Positions 26,041-34,605 are shown, counted from the first letter of the stretch. The stretch is DNA of 64,000 nucleotides from Saprospiraceae bacterium (GCA_013360405.1 JABWBR010000023.1:19200-83199); one strand, 5' to 3'. The notes: generated by a model from the letters alone, not told the origin. Numbers and translations are program-made.

Positions 26041-26190
26041 ATGCAATGGCGACGCTCGTCGGTGGAACTAAAAACTATTCAGGCTATTACAAATATGCAC
26101 AAAGAAGGGTTTGACGACACAACTATCGCCCGGGTATTGGAAGTTGACCCGGCATTCGTGCGGCATATCCTGGATTCAAAACCCGATTAA
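26041..26190 (+). CDS. Short helix-turn-helix-like protein, possible transposase/nuclease remnant
   Basis: A 49-residue frame from the ATG at 26041 (a TTG start at 25996 would add 15 residues). The C-terminal KEGFDDTTIARVLEVDPAFV resembles the tail of Rpn/PD-(D/E)XK-type putative transposases, where a similar Gly-Phe/Leu, x-x-x-x-Ile-Ala, x-x-x-Gly/Val pattern closes the protein. No nuclease domain precedes it, so it is either a small stand-alone protein or the last remnant of such a gene. A strong terminator follows at 26231. Confidence 0.4.
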   Translation: MQWRRSSVELKTIQAITNMHKEGFDDTTIARVLEVDPAFVRHILDSKPD

Positions 26191-26230
26191 GAGCTTGTTT
26201 GGACATTTGATACCATTACTTTTCTAAATC

Positions 26231-26270
26231 AAAAAAGCGGATGCCCTACTTTCAGAGGTATCCGCTTTTT
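26231..26270. terminator. Bidirectional intrinsic terminator
   Basis: AAAAAGCGGAT (about 26232-26242) pairs with ATCCGCTTTTT (about 26260-26270), with flanking A and T tracts on opposite sides. It serves both the short gene at 26041 and the convergent bTHX gene. This is a conventional stem-plus-T-tract terminator and contrasts with the tandem arrays at other junctions. Confidence 0.85.
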
Positions 26271-26272
26271 CA

Positions 26273-26404
26273 TTAGTTGCCGGCAGTAGCTGTTGTTGCT
26301 GTTGTCGTTGTAGTTGTTTGCTTCTTCTTTGCCTTCGGACGGGTGTTGCCATGAGAACCCCTCCAAATTTTTCCGCGCTTGGAGCGCTTATCTCCTCTTC
26401 CCAT
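26273..26404 (-). CDS. 30S ribosomal protein bTHX
   Basis: A 43-residue basic protein. The N-terminus MGRGDKRSKRGKIWRGSHG and following Asn-Thr-Arg-Pro-Lys-Ala-Lys-Lys-Lys match the Thx/S31e-like small-subunit protein found in Thermus and across Bacteroidota. It binds 16S rRNA in the head of the 30S subunit. The copy here has a C-terminal extension of six threonines and an Ala/Thr tail ending Ala-Gly-Asn, which other members I know lack. The upstream gap to the TonB gene is about 120 bp and divergent. Confidence 0.88.
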   Translation of the reverse strand: MGRGDKRSKRGKIWRGSHGNTRPKAKKKQTTTTTTATTATAGN

Positions 26405-26528
26405 TGCTATGGTTGTTTTATGTGAAAGAATGTTATCGAGGTGCAAAGTTAGGAAATTTGTGATTTTATCTGAGGGCTTGTGTAATTTCGCCTAACAAAA
26501 GCATCTATTGGAAAAAAGCAATCGCTTC

Positions 26529-27548
26529 ATGAAAAAGGAAAAACCTTCTCCCACAACTGCCGAATTGTTGCGCCGCTGGATTAGCGGAGAAGCGCGCCTG
26601 GCAGACGAACGCCGCCTGGACCAGGCCGCGGGGGAAGATCCTTTTCTCGGCGATGCCCTGAAAGGCTACCACAGCCGTGCCGATGCCGACCACACCGCCG
26701 CTCTGCAGCGTATGCACGAACGCTACAACCAAAAACGCCGTAGCAAACCCGTAGTGTTGTATCTGCGCCGTTATGCCGCGATTGCAGCCACTATTGCACT
26801 GGCCGTAATACTTTGGCAGGTCCTCGACAGGCAAATCGACCCGGCTCCCGCCACTTTGAGCGAGAGCAAGCCGGCGCCCGCTTTAGAGCCCCCCACAACT
26901 CCCGATCAGCACGAAACTATCGCACAGACAGAAAAAACTACTGCTACGCCACAACTACCCTCGCCCATCAAACCTTCCCAACATATCCCCGATAAGGAAA
27001 TAGTGGCGCCCCCTATCGAACCCCGGGACAAAGTCGTTGCCGATGTCCCTGAGTTTGCCGCCGAAGGGGAGGAAGCTCGTATAGAAGCTCCGCCAACTGC
27101 CGATTTGGCCCTGCAAGAACAGGAAAAAGACCTCGCAAAAGAAGATATCCAGGAGGCAAAACCCACCCAAAACAACGATGACGCCCCGCAAAAACAGGCA
27201 ACTACCCAGGCTTTCCAGTCTAACCGCGCCGCTGCAAAAAAGAAAGAAGCAGCTCCTGGCGCTGCTGCCCCGAAAGCCGCAGAACCGGAAGGCGGTTTTG
27301 ATAAAATGAAAAAATACGTGCAAAAAAACCTGCGATATCCGGCTGAAGCAAAAGCCAAGGGAATCAGCGGGGATGTCACGGTGCGCTTCCTGATATCAGC
27401 CGACGGCAGTCCGAGCCAACTGGAAGTCGTTTCAGGTATAGGCTACGGCTGCGACGACGAAGCCAAACGCCTCTTAAGGGAAGGTCCCAAATGGCGCTTT
27501 GCTAATGCCTCCACCTGGATAACTTATACTATCTATTTTGAAAACTGA
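26529..27548 (+). CDS. TonB-family protein with anti-sigma-like N-terminus
   Basis: A 339-residue protein. The N-terminal 50 residues (ELLRRWISGEARLADERRL ... DALKGY) resemble the short cytoplasmic module of Bacteroidota anti-sigma or TonB proteins. One membrane helix follows (about 83-102), then a long Pro/Ala/Glu/Lys-rich periplasmic linker (about 110-250). The C-terminal TonB domain has KKYVQKNLRYPAEAKAKGI, GDVTVRFLISADG and a final ITYTIYFEN strand. It would transfer energy to outer-membrane receptors or act as a structural sensor. The ATG at 26529 is preferred over a TTG at 26508. Confidence 0.88.
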   Translation: MKKEKPSPTTAELLRRWISGEARLADERRLDQAAGEDPFLGDALKGYHSRADADHTAALQRMHERYNQKRRSKPVVLYLRRYAAIAATIALAVILWQVLDRQIDPAPATLSESKPAPALEPPTTPDQHETIAQTEKTTATPQLPSPIKPSQHIPDKEIVAPPIEPRDKVVADVPEFAAEGEEARIEAPPTADLALQEQEKDLAKEDIQEAKPTQNNDDAPQKQATTQAFQSNRAAAKKKEAAPGAAAPKAAEPEGGFDKMKKYVQKNLRYPAEAKAKGISGDVTVRFLISADGSPSQLEVVSGIGYGCDDEAKRLLREGPKWRFANASTWITYTIYFEN

Positions 27549-27683
27549 GATCAGAAAGGTTTATGCGACTGAAAGCGAACGAAGTGAGTCCCGACAAAAA
27601 GTCGGGGGAATCCCGTACTGACCATAGGGAAGTCGGGAGGTTTATGGGTTTATAGGTTTATGGCTTACGAGTCGTACAGTACC
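27549..27683. repeat. Dispersed GC-rich element between convergent genes
   Basis: From 27565 to about 27638 runs an element starting GCGACTGAAAGCGAACGAAG, continuing with CCCGAC...GTCGGGG and closing with TCCCGTACTGACCATAGGGA...GTCGGGA. Its first 42 bases match the reverse complement of 5959-6000 at 40 positions. A shorter relative lies at 61923-61964. It is followed by imperfect GGTTTATGG units up to about 27662. Confidence 0.8.
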
Positions 27684-28457
27684 CTACTTCCGCCACTCTA
27701 CCGAGCGGTTGAATTCCGCAGCTACCACATAATCGTCTTTCTGTATAGCTTCCAACATAGCCTGCGGGGCGATCTTTTTATCATCAAAAGTCACCAGCCA
27801 GTAAAAACTGCGCGGTGACAGGCGTTTGATAACCTGCAGATTGTATTTGCTGTATTGTCTGGCCCACACCGCTCCATCTACGCCTTCCATCAACTGTACG
27901 ATAATCTCGTTTTGTTTTTCAGAAGCGGCATTTTCGCTACCATTGCCGCCGGTAGTTATTTTGTTTTTCGAAATCCAGCCGCCTGAATCCGCTATTTTAT
28001 CGAGCATAGCCTCGATAGCCATCACGGCTTCGGGGCGGCCTTCTTTGCCCAATATCGACTTATAATTGTTGTTGTCCTCTTCGTAATACACAATGGTAAT
28101 AGTAGGCAGGTCGGGTTGCCGACTCCTGAATGCATCGGGGTATTGCCAAAGATTAGCGCGCTGGCATTCGGCCTGCAGCTTGTCGAGCTGGTCGGTTGTC
28201 AGCGTTTTGGTGTGCATCCCTTCCTTTTCGGTAAAGCGCTCGCCTTCGTAGGTAGCCAGTCCGCCACGGTATACGGTAAGTTTGTATACCGGGCAAGGGC
28301 CGTAACAAGGGCCTTTGCTTATCTCTATGAGTTTGGGCGCATTATCGAGGTTTGCTGCGGTCTGCGGCAGTTTGCATGCGCCGGCGACTATGATTACAGC
28401 CAATGCGCCGAGCCATAAGAGGTTTTTCTTCAAAGGGTAGTTCAATAATGTTGTCAT
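27684..28457 (-). CDS. DUF6438-type lipoprotein
   Basis: A 257-residue protein with a lipoprotein signal (hydrophobic stretch ending Val-Ala-Gly-Ala-Cys at about residue 28). The motif KGPCYGPCPVYKLTVY (about 48-63) is the hallmark of the domain that I know as DUF6438, whose function is unknown. A second, C-terminal region (about 185-257) contains WLVTFDDKKI and is not recognised. The gene ends a same-strand group after the M43 protease, 11 bp downstream of it. Confidence 0.75.
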   Translation of the reverse strand: MTTLLNYPLKKNLLWLGALAVIIVAGACKLPQTAANLDNAPKLIEISKGPCYGPCPVYKLTVYRGGLATYEGERFTEKEGMHTKTLTTDQLDKLQAECQRANLWQYPDAFRSRQPDLPTITIVYYEEDNNNYKSILGKEGRPEAVMAIEAMLDKIADSGGWISKNKITTGGNGSENAASEKQNEIIVQLMEGVDGAVWARQYSKYNLQVIKRLSPRSFYWLVTFDDKKIAPQAMLEAIQKDDYVVAAEFNRSVEWRK

Positions 28458-28468
28458 ACGTGTTGGGT

Positions 28469-29680
28469 TTACCGGGTAATCACAAGTTTATGGGTAGCCC
28501 ACTGGCCGGCAGCTACTATTTGCAGCACATAAGGGCCTGGTGGAATAGCGGAAAGCAAAAAGGAAGTTTCGGCGCTTGTACTATTCTGTCTATACCACAA
28601 TTTGCCCTGGCAATCGAAAAGAAAAAGCGTAAAAGCCGGGACAGCAGTCTTCACAAAGCACATCTCACCCGTTTTGACCGGGTTGGGAAAAACGGCAAGC
28701 GGGACCTGCGCAAGCGGAGCGGTAGTGGCCACGCTGCAACCCTGCCCCTCGAGCAACCCCAATCTGGGTCCGTTAAGCGTAGCCCACATGCGCATTTTCT
28801 GACCTGTAGTAAATAGGGCCATACAAGCGTCGTTAGTATAGTTGAGATAATTCTGGTACATATCGGGTGTGCCACAGGATTGCTGTATACCCGTTGGGCA
28901 CAAATTACGGTAATTAAATGCCTGCTCGGGGGTATCGGCCACCTCGTCGTCGAATTGACAAAGCAGGTCTTCGTCGCCGTCGCCGCCCCAGAGATGGTAC
29001 AGATTTAAGTAATGCCCGATCTCGTGGGTTGTGGTACGCCCCAAATGATAAGGGGGTATGGCAGTACCGGTGCGTCCAAAATGCTCGGGGTCTATCCGTA
29101 TGCCGTCTTCAGCAAGCGTATCCTGCCCGGGGAAGCCGGCCTCGCCGCCAACACCGTCGGGGAATTGCCCAATCCATATGTTGAGATAGCGGTCGGGACA
29201 CCACGCGTCGCTCCCCCCCAATGCCGAATAACAAATGCGCCGCCGGTCGTTATCATCTCGGGCAATTCCTATCAGATCGTATGCCGTTTGCACGCGCACA
29301 ATTCCATCCGATGGGTTGCCGGCAGGGTCGACCGAGGCCAGGGCAAACTCGATTTCGGTATCGGCCTTGACCTGCTGAAAAATTGGAAGGATGTCGGTTT
29401 GGTTACTGTTTAAGAGCCGAAAGTCTTCATTGAGTACGGCGATTTGCGACAACACCTGCTCGGTAGTAATATTTTCGGACGGTGTCCGCCATACTACGTG
29501 CACGACAACTTCAATTGTTGCCGTTTCGCGCATTTCGTAACCGGGACTGGCCACAACGGCATCAGCAGCCGGCTTGTAAGCAGGCACGCGTTGCGATAAG
29601 CAGTGTTGGGTACTGCCGACGCCAGGAAGCGACAACAGTACGCCGATAGCAACTACCAAACGTTTTATTAGCGCGACCAA
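28469..29680 (-). CDS. M43 (pappalysin-type) metalloprotease secreted by type IX
   Basis: A 403-residue secreted zinc protease. After a signal peptide (about 1-24) comes the catalytic domain with HEIGHYLNLYH (His219, Glu220, His223, His229) and a metzincin Met-turn around CMALFTTGQKMRM. The tail from LAVFPNPVKTGE to KLVITR is a type A sorting domain (GPYVLQIVA and a final strand), so it should cross the outer membrane by the type IX system and be anchored or released. Its start overlaps the end of the OmpA lipoprotein gene by 13 bp. Confidence 0.92.
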   Translation of the reverse strand: MVALIKRLVVAIGVLLSLPGVGSTQHCLSQRVPAYKPAADAVVASPGYEMRETATIEVVVHVVWRTPSENITTEQVLSQIAVLNEDFRLLNSNQTDILPIFQQVKADTEIEFALASVDPAGNPSDGIVRVQTAYDLIGIARDDNDRRRICYSALGGSDAWCPDRYLNIWIGQFPDGVGGEAGFPGQDTLAEDGIRIDPEHFGRTGTAIPPYHLGRTTTHEIGHYLNLYHLWGGDGDEDLLCQFDDEVADTPEQAFNYRNLCPTGIQQSCGTPDMYQNYLNYTNDACMALFTTGQKMRMWATLNGPRLGLLEGQGCSVATTAPLAQVPLAVFPNPVKTGEMCFVKTAVPAFTLFLFDCQGKLWYRQNSTSAETSFLLSAIPPGPYVLQIVAAGQWATHKLVITR

Positions 29681-30654
29681 ATCAATAGCTCATCTACATT
29701 GGGTGAAAAGATCAGCACCGTACGCATATTTTGCACCTTGCCCTGCTGGGAGCCGTTAGATACGACCGGCGCAAAATAACCACGCCCTGATGCGGTAAGT
29801 TGCTCGGGGGTCACGCCCAGCTCCGACAGCAATTTCACTACGGTCGTTGCTTTTAATACGCTTACGTCCCAGTTGCGGGCTGCGGTACCATCGGTTGTCG
29901 TATGCCCCTCGACGGTGAGATACAGGTTATTAAATTTTTTAAACACGCCGGCCACCTCGCGAAGGGCTTCCGAGCCATTCCAGGTAATCTGATCGGCAGT
30001 GACCCCGAAGAGGAATGGCTGACTGAAAGTGACATACAACTTGCCGCTCGATGCAACCACCGATACATCATTATTGGAAAAACCCGCCAGCGCTTCGATC
30101 AATTGGCTATGCAAGTCACCGAGCTGTTGCTTATGCCGGGTGATCACCTGCGACATTTTTTCGCAGCGCCAGCTGGCCTCTGCATCTTGCGTAGCTCCTT
30201 TTTCCGTCATGCTGTATTCCATCACGCTAAGCTTGGTCTCTTTTTCATACAAATCGCGTTCGGCCAGCGCCAGGGCCCGGTTGCGTTCGTCAAGCTGGGA
30301 TTGCTGCCGGGCCAGTTCCTCTTGCAGGCTGAGCGTTTCGTATGAGGAAGTGGCTAGTACTTCCCTGTTTTGATTTACGATGGCGTTGTATTTTTGGAGT
30401 ATCTCCTGGTAGCTTTTGTTCAGGCTGATATTCGTCGCAGTGAGCTGCTCCAATTCGTGCATAGTTTCTTTGAGGTCGGCCTCCGTTTGCCGGTTTTCTT
30501 CGGCAATCATCCGGTTGCTAATCTCCACAGAATCAGACGCCAGCGATTGCCGCTTGTAGTATTCGAGCGATTCCTGCAAATCGGTGTACTGTTTTTGCGG
30601 CACGCAACTAAACAGTGTTGCGGCCATAAAAAGAATCATCCATGCTGATCTCAT
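29668..30654 (-). CDS. OmpA-like lipoprotein with coiled coil
   Basis: A 328-residue protein starting at the ATG at 30654, where a lipoprotein signal begins (MRSAWMILFMAATLFSC). A long coiled coil (about 25-170, Glu/Gln/Leu-rich) follows. The C-terminal OmpA-like domain has LTVEGHTTTDGTAARNWDVS and LTASGRGYFAPV, and should bind peptidoglycan. The arrangement resembles MotB/PomB-type stator or anchoring proteins without the channel helix. It overlaps the M43 protease gene, so they share an mRNA. Confidence 0.85.
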   Translation of the reverse strand: MRSAWMILFMAATLFSCVPQKQYTDLQESLEYYKRQSLASDSVEISNRMIAEENRQTEADLKETMHELEQLTATNISLNKSYQEILQKYNAIVNQNREVLATSSYETLSLQEELARQQSQLDERNRALALAERDLYEKETKLSVMEYSMTEKGATQDAEASWRCEKMSQVITRHKQQLGDLHSQLIEALAGFSNNDVSVVASSGKLYVTFSQPFLFGVTADQITWNGSEALREVAGVFKKFNNLYLTVEGHTTTDGTAARNWDVSVLKATTVVKLLSELGVTPEQLTASGRGYFAPVVSNGSQQGKVQNMRTVLIFSPNVDELLIWSR

Positions 30655-30844
30655 AGCTAATTTGTTTGTTATGTAAATACGCTTTCCTTTGGATTCTATG
30701 CTCAGTTCACAGTTCACTGTTCACTCACAAATTTAAGCCTTTTTTAACACGATGGGCTTTAAACCCGTTGTCAACCTTTTCGTCAAAAAGGTAAAGATTA
30801 CTAAAGGTAGTAATCCAACATTTAAAATACAAAAAATAAGCCAT
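30655..30844. other. Divergent intergenic region with small repeats
   Basis: The region holds TTCACAGTTCACTGTTCACT (30706-30725), a minimal 7-bp GTTCACT-type repeat, and a hairpin GATTACT/AGTAATC at about 30795-30813. It carries the promoters of two divergent genes. No confident promoter could be picked. Confidence 0.5.
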
Positions 30845-31171
30845 ATGCGAATCAAGATTCTGTTTTTCCTGCTGCTCTTTGCGGCTGCTTTTGCCGCGCA
30901 ATCACAAACGCCGCCACCGCCGCCGCACATCGCTGCCCGCCAGATGCGACAGCACAAAATGATCAACCGGGGTATCCGCAACGGGCAACTCACCCGCCCG
31001 GAAGCCCGGCATTTGCGCCTTCAACAAAGGCAAATTGCAGGCGCCAAACAACGAATGAAGGCCGACGGCTATATCAACCGCGGCGAACGCGCACGCCTGC
31101 ACATGCGCCAACAAGCAGCAGGCAACCAGATTCGACGCCTCAACTGCAACCCGCGCCGCCGGGCTATGTAA
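30845..31171 (+). CDS. Small exported basic protein with internal repeat
   Basis: A 108-residue protein. The ATG at 30845 opens a signal peptide cleaved near Ala-Gln-Ser-Gln (about 20). The mature part starts with five prolines and is very rich in Arg, Gln and His. Two related segments, INRGIRNGQLTRPEARHLRL and GYINRGERARLHMRQ, are helix-loop-helix units with a Gly-x-Leu/Ile-Thr/Asn, x-x-Glu-x pattern. Small periplasmic proteins with such repeats occur widely; a role in metal or nucleic-acid binding would be a guess. A strong terminator follows. Confidence 0.7.
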   Translation: MRIKILFFLLLFAAAFAAQSQTPPPPPHIAARQMRQHKMINRGIRNGQLTRPEARHLRLQQRQIAGAKQRMKADGYINRGERARLHMRQQAAGNQIRRLNCNPRRRAM

Positions 31172-31206
31172 GATATTAACAGTCGGGTGATTACTTGATA
31201 ACAACA

Positions 31207-31243
31207 GGCGCTGCCCTATTACAGGGTAGCGCCCTGTTTTTTT
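31207..31243 (+). terminator. Intrinsic terminator
   Basis: GGCGCTGCCCT (31207-31217) and AGGGTAGCGCC (31223-31233) form an 11-bp stem with one G-U pair and a 5-base loop, followed by CTG and seven T. It ends the small exported protein transcript. Confidence 0.9.
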
Positions 31244-31272
31244 AATTCCTATCTTTGCCCAAAATTGAAAAA

Positions 31273-31860
31273 ATGAAGTCTGTCATCTTGTTATTGCCCG
31301 TGTGGATAGCTTTCCTCTCATGCAACGCTGACCGCCCTACTGATCAGTCTGCCCAACCCCCACAACAAGAATCGGCACAGGCGCTGCCCGCCTCGCAGGC
31401 ACAACCCGTCAAAGCCGATATTGTGGCTTATTCGCCGCTCGAAGTAGTAGTGCGCGCAGCAGAAGTAACAGCCGCCAAAGGCGCGAGTTTCTGCCTACCC
31501 ATTACCGTCGCCAATTTTAATGCGATCATCGGCATGCAGTTTTCTATACACTGGGACAAACAACTGCTGAATTTTCAGGAAGTAAAAAATTTCAACCTGC
31601 CCAAAATGAGCGCTTCTAATTTCGGCGCCAACCGAACCAGCGAGGGTATTCTTACCACCTTGTGGCTCGACGAGATGCTGAAAGGCGCTACCCTAAAAGA
31701 CGGCGAAACGCTTTTCGAATTGTGTTTTGTAGCCAAAGGCAACCCGGGGCAGGCGAGTACTATTAAGATTACCGACCAACCCACCGCGATAGAAATCATC
31801 AACGCAAGCGACCAACTACTCAACCTGAAGGCAGTAGCCGGCAAAGTAACTATTGAATAA
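31273..31860 (+). CDS. Cohesin-domain lipoprotein
   Basis: A 195-residue protein with a lipoprotein signal (MKSVILLLPVWIAFLSC, Cys17), a Gln/Ala/Pro-rich linker (about 20-55) and a beta-sandwich domain (about 60-195). GASFCLPITVANFNAIIGMQ, then HWDKQLLNFQEV and LFELCFVAKG match the type I cohesin pattern. In this setting the domain is more likely a surface adhesion or structural module than part of a cellulosome, since I see no dockerin. The synthetase gene starts 6 bp downstream, so the two are co-transcribed although unrelated in function. Confidence 0.72.
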   Translation: MKSVILLLPVWIAFLSCNADRPTDQSAQPPQQESAQALPASQAQPVKADIVAYSPLEVVVRAAEVTAAKGASFCLPITVANFNAIIGMQFSIHWDKQLLNFQEVKNFNLPKMSASNFGANRTSEGILTTLWLDEMLKGATLKDGETLFELCFVAKGNPGQASTIKITDQPTAIEIINASDQLLNLKAVAGKVTIE

Positions 31861-31866
31861 ACACGC

Positions 31867-33849
31867 ATGGATAACGGCGCACATATACCCCGGCTTTTGT
31901 GGCAACCCTCCTCCGATTTCCGGCAGCAATCGCAATTGCAGCACTATTTCGACTGGCTGTCGCTGCACAAAGGGCTTCATTTTGAAGACTATAACGCCGC
32001 CTGGGAGTGGTCGGTGGCTTTTCCTGCGGATTTTTGGGAATCGGTATGGCAGTTTTTTGAAGTAAAATCCCATACGCCTTACAGCCAGGTCATGTCCGAC
32101 GACCCTATGCCGCATACCCGCTGGTTTGAAGGCAGTATGCTCAACTACGCGGAGCACCTGTTCCGGCATGCTAACGAGGATAGGCCTGCTATCCTTTTTC
32201 AGTCCGAGCGCCAACCGCTTACGGCCATTAGCTGGGCTTCTCTGCGCGCTCAGGTGGCCGCATTGGCCGCCTATCTGCGGGCGCAAGGCGTAGAGCCGGG
32301 CGACCGGGTGGCGGCCTACCTGCCCAACATCCCCGAAGCGACGATAGCTTTTATGGCTACCTGCGCTATCGGCGCCGTATGGTCGAGTTGCTCGCCCGAT
32401 TTTGGCGCCAACAGCGTATTGGACCGTTTTCGCCAGATAGAACCCAAAGTGCTGCTGGCTGTGGACGGCTACCAATACAACGGCAAGGCTTTTGACCGCC
32501 TGGATGTCGTGCGCCAACTATGCGCCGAGTTGCCCACACTGACGCGACTCATTCTCGTGCCCTACCTCGATACGCGCGCTCCGGTAGACAGCCTGCCCAA
32601 AGCAGCCTCCTGGCAAACCGCCACCGCCGATACCTCGCAAGTACTTGTATTTACGCCGGTGCCGTTTGACCATCCCATCTGGATATTGTACTCCTCCGGC
32701 ACGACAGGCCTTCCCAAAGCCATCACCCACTCACATGGTGGCGTTTTGCTTGAACATTACAAATACCTCGCTTTTCACAACGACGTTTACGCCGGCGAGC
32801 GCTTTTTCTGGTTTTCCACCACCGGCTGGATGATGTGGAATTTTGTGCAGGCCGCCCTATTACTGGGGGCCACCATCGTATTATACGACGGCGGACCGGG
32901 ATATCCCGATCTCGACGTATTGTGGCTGTTTGCACAGGAAGCCGGCATTCAGCATTTCGGTACCAGCGCGCCCTACCTCGTGGCTTGCATGCGCGGAGGG
33001 TTGAGCCCCGGCAGCAAATACAACCTTTCTGCCCTGCGATCCATAGGCTCTACAGGTTCGCCGCTGCCTCCCGAGGCTTTCGACTGGGTGTACGAACACG
33101 TTAAAGCCGATGTGTGGCTGTGTTCTATGAGCGGCGGCACCGATGTCTGCACCGCATTTGTGGGCGGCTGCCCGATTGAACCCCTCTACGAAGGCGAAAT
33201 ACAATGCCGGGGACTGGGCTGCGCACTCTACGCCTGGGATGAACAGGGCAATTCCCTAGAGGACGAAGTGGGCGAAATGGTGATCACTAAGCCTATCCCT
33301 TCTATGCCTATCTATTTTTGGAACGACCCCGAAGGACAGCGCTACCACGAAAGTTATTTTGATATGTATCCCGGCGTTTGGCGGCATGGCGACTGGGTAA
33401 AGATTACGGCCCGCCACAGCCTGGTCATCTACGGCCGCTCCGACGCCACACTCAACCGGCAGGGCGTGCGCATCGGCACCGCAGAAGTATATAGCGCCGT
33501 GCATAAGATAACAGAAGTCAAAGACAGCCTGGTCGTCAACCTCGAATTAAGCGGCGGACGGCACTATATGCCGCTTTTTGTGGTATTGGAAGAAGGTGCG
33601 GAGCTGACCAAAACACTCAAACAACAGATCAATCAATCTCTGCGCAGCGAATACTCCCCCCGCCACGTACCCGACGAAATCATCGCCGTACCCGATATTC
33701 CTTATACAATTAGTGGAAAAAAACTGGAAGCGCCAGTAAAGAAAATATTGATGGGTATGCCCATATCCAAAGCGGCCAACACGGGTTCTATGCGCAACCC
33801 CGCCTCTCTCGACTTCTTTGTGGAATTTTCAAAAATGTTTGATGTTTGA
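31867..33849 (+). CDS. Acetoacetyl-CoA synthetase
   Basis: A 660-residue acyl-adenylate enzyme that activates acetoacetate with ATP and CoA. It has the ACS N-terminal lid region, the AMP-binding P-loop ILYSSGTTGLPKAI (about 278-291), STTGWMMWNF, the aromatic core around SMSGGTDVC and the C-terminal catalytic lysine region IPYTISGKKLEAPVKK. The GWMMWNF and GTDVCTAFVGG motifs separate acetoacetyl-CoA synthetase from acetyl-CoA synthetase. Its product is the substrate of the thiolases in the window. The last residues, Phe-Asp-Val-stop, are encoded by the first unit of the array that follows. Confidence 0.93.
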   Translation: MDNGAHIPRLLWQPSSDFRQQSQLQHYFDWLSLHKGLHFEDYNAAWEWSVAFPADFWESVWQFFEVKSHTPYSQVMSDDPMPHTRWFEGSMLNYAEHLFRHANEDRPAILFQSERQPLTAISWASLRAQVAALAAYLRAQGVEPGDRVAAYLPNIPEATIAFMATCAIGAVWSSCSPDFGANSVLDRFRQIEPKVLLAVDGYQYNGKAFDRLDVVRQLCAELPTLTRLILVPYLDTRAPVDSLPKAASWQTATADTSQVLVFTPVPFDHPIWILYSSGTTGLPKAITHSHGGVLLEHYKYLAFHNDVYAGERFFWFSTTGWMMWNFVQAALLLGATIVLYDGGPGYPDLDVLWLFAQEAGIQHFGTSAPYLVACMRGGLSPGSKYNLSALRSIGSTGSPLPPEAFDWVYEHVKADVWLCSMSGGTDVCTAFVGGCPIEPLYEGEIQCRGLGCALYAWDEQGNSLEDEVGEMVITKPIPSMPIYFWNDPEGQRYHESYFDMYPGVWRHGDWVKITARHSLVIYGRSDATLNRQGVRIGTAEVYSAVHKITEVKDSLVVNLELSGGRHYMPLFVVLEEGAELTKTLKQQINQSLRSEYSPRHVPDEIIAVPDIPYTISGKKLEAPVKKILMGMPISKAANTGSMRNPASLDFFVEFSKMFDV

Positions 33850-33959
33850 TGTTTGATGTTTGATGTTTGATGTTTGATGTTTGATTAATAATGAATTTTA
33901 TATTAAAAATAATTCAACATCCAGCATTAAACATTAAACATTAAACATCCAACCCCGTC
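33834..33959. repeat. 8-bp array TGATGTTT with TTAAACAT counter-array
   Basis: From about 33838 to 33885 TGATGTTT repeats about six times, beginning inside the coding sequence; one TGA of the repeat is the stop codon (33847-33849). After an AT-rich loop, TTAAACAT/CAGCATTAAACAT units (about 33918-33950) give an approximately complementary arm with G-U pairs. It fills the gap between convergent genes. Confidence 0.9.
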
Positions 33960-33966
33960 ACTTCCC

Positions 33967-34605
33967 TCATTCCTTCACCGCAACCGCCAGGTCGAGGTGG
34001 ATCGTGATCTCATTATTTACTTTAATCATACCAAAAAGTGGCTGAGGCGGCGTGAGGCCGAAGTCGGTCATTTTTAATTTTTTCGAACTGCGGAAGCGGA
34101 AGCGCTGGTCGCCTGTTTTCTGAGCCGCTACATCCAGCATCACCGCGCGCCCTACCCCGGCAATAGTAATCGTAGTTCGAGCCTGCATATTCATGGCGCC
34201 TTTTCCCTCTTCGATTTGAAGAGAGGCCAGGCGGTTCACTTCTTCGAGGTCGATGCGAATCTGGGGGAATTCGTCGGCACGCAGCGTATTGTACATATCC
34301 GTGTTTATCGGCTTTTTCCCGCAGTCGAGACTTCTGGTGGTAAGCATGAGCGAGGTGCGCAGAAACTGGGCTTTAGCGCTCTCGGGATCCAGCACCATAG
34401 AGGCTTTGCGCTCGGGGAAAGTTTCTTTACAAATGCACTTAAACGTATTAATATTACTGGAGCCGTCGATAGCCAATCGGCTCGACTCCTCTATGCGTAT
34501 CGTTACGGTTTTCGTGGAGTTGCTTTTTGTGTGTACAAATGCCAGGCTGGCGGCGGAGCAGTACAAAAGAATACCGGGCAAGACTCGTTTGGTTAAGCGT
34601 TTCAT
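33967..34605 (-). CDS. YceI-family exported protein (copy 1)
   Basis: A 212-residue protein with a signal peptide (about 1-22) and a YceI-type lipocalin-like beta-barrel. LAIDGSSNINTFKC near the start, a central MNMQARTTITIAGV strand and KLKMTDFGLTPPQP near the end are the usual YceI landmarks. Members bind isoprenoid-type lipids or support respiration in the periplasm. It is the last gene of a same-strand trio in which a beta-barrel protein lies between two YceI genes. Two cysteines (CKC-like pair near 56-58) are unusual. Confidence 0.88.
   Translation of the reverse strand: MKRLTKRVLPGILLYCSAASLAFVHTKSNSTKTVTIRIEESSRLAIDGSSNINTFKCICKETFPERKASMVLDPESAKAQFLRTSLMLTTRSLDCGKKPINTDMYNTLRADEFPQIRIDLEEVNRLASLQIEEGKGAMNMQARTTITIAGVGRAVMLDVAAQKTGDQRFRFRSSKKLKMTDFGLTPPQPLFGMIKVNNEITIHLDLAVAVKE

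Noticed and set aside
26508..26528. TTG start for the TonB-family gene
   Set aside because: The ATG at 26529 starts directly at the Lys-rich N-terminus expected, and the extra seven residues add nothing.
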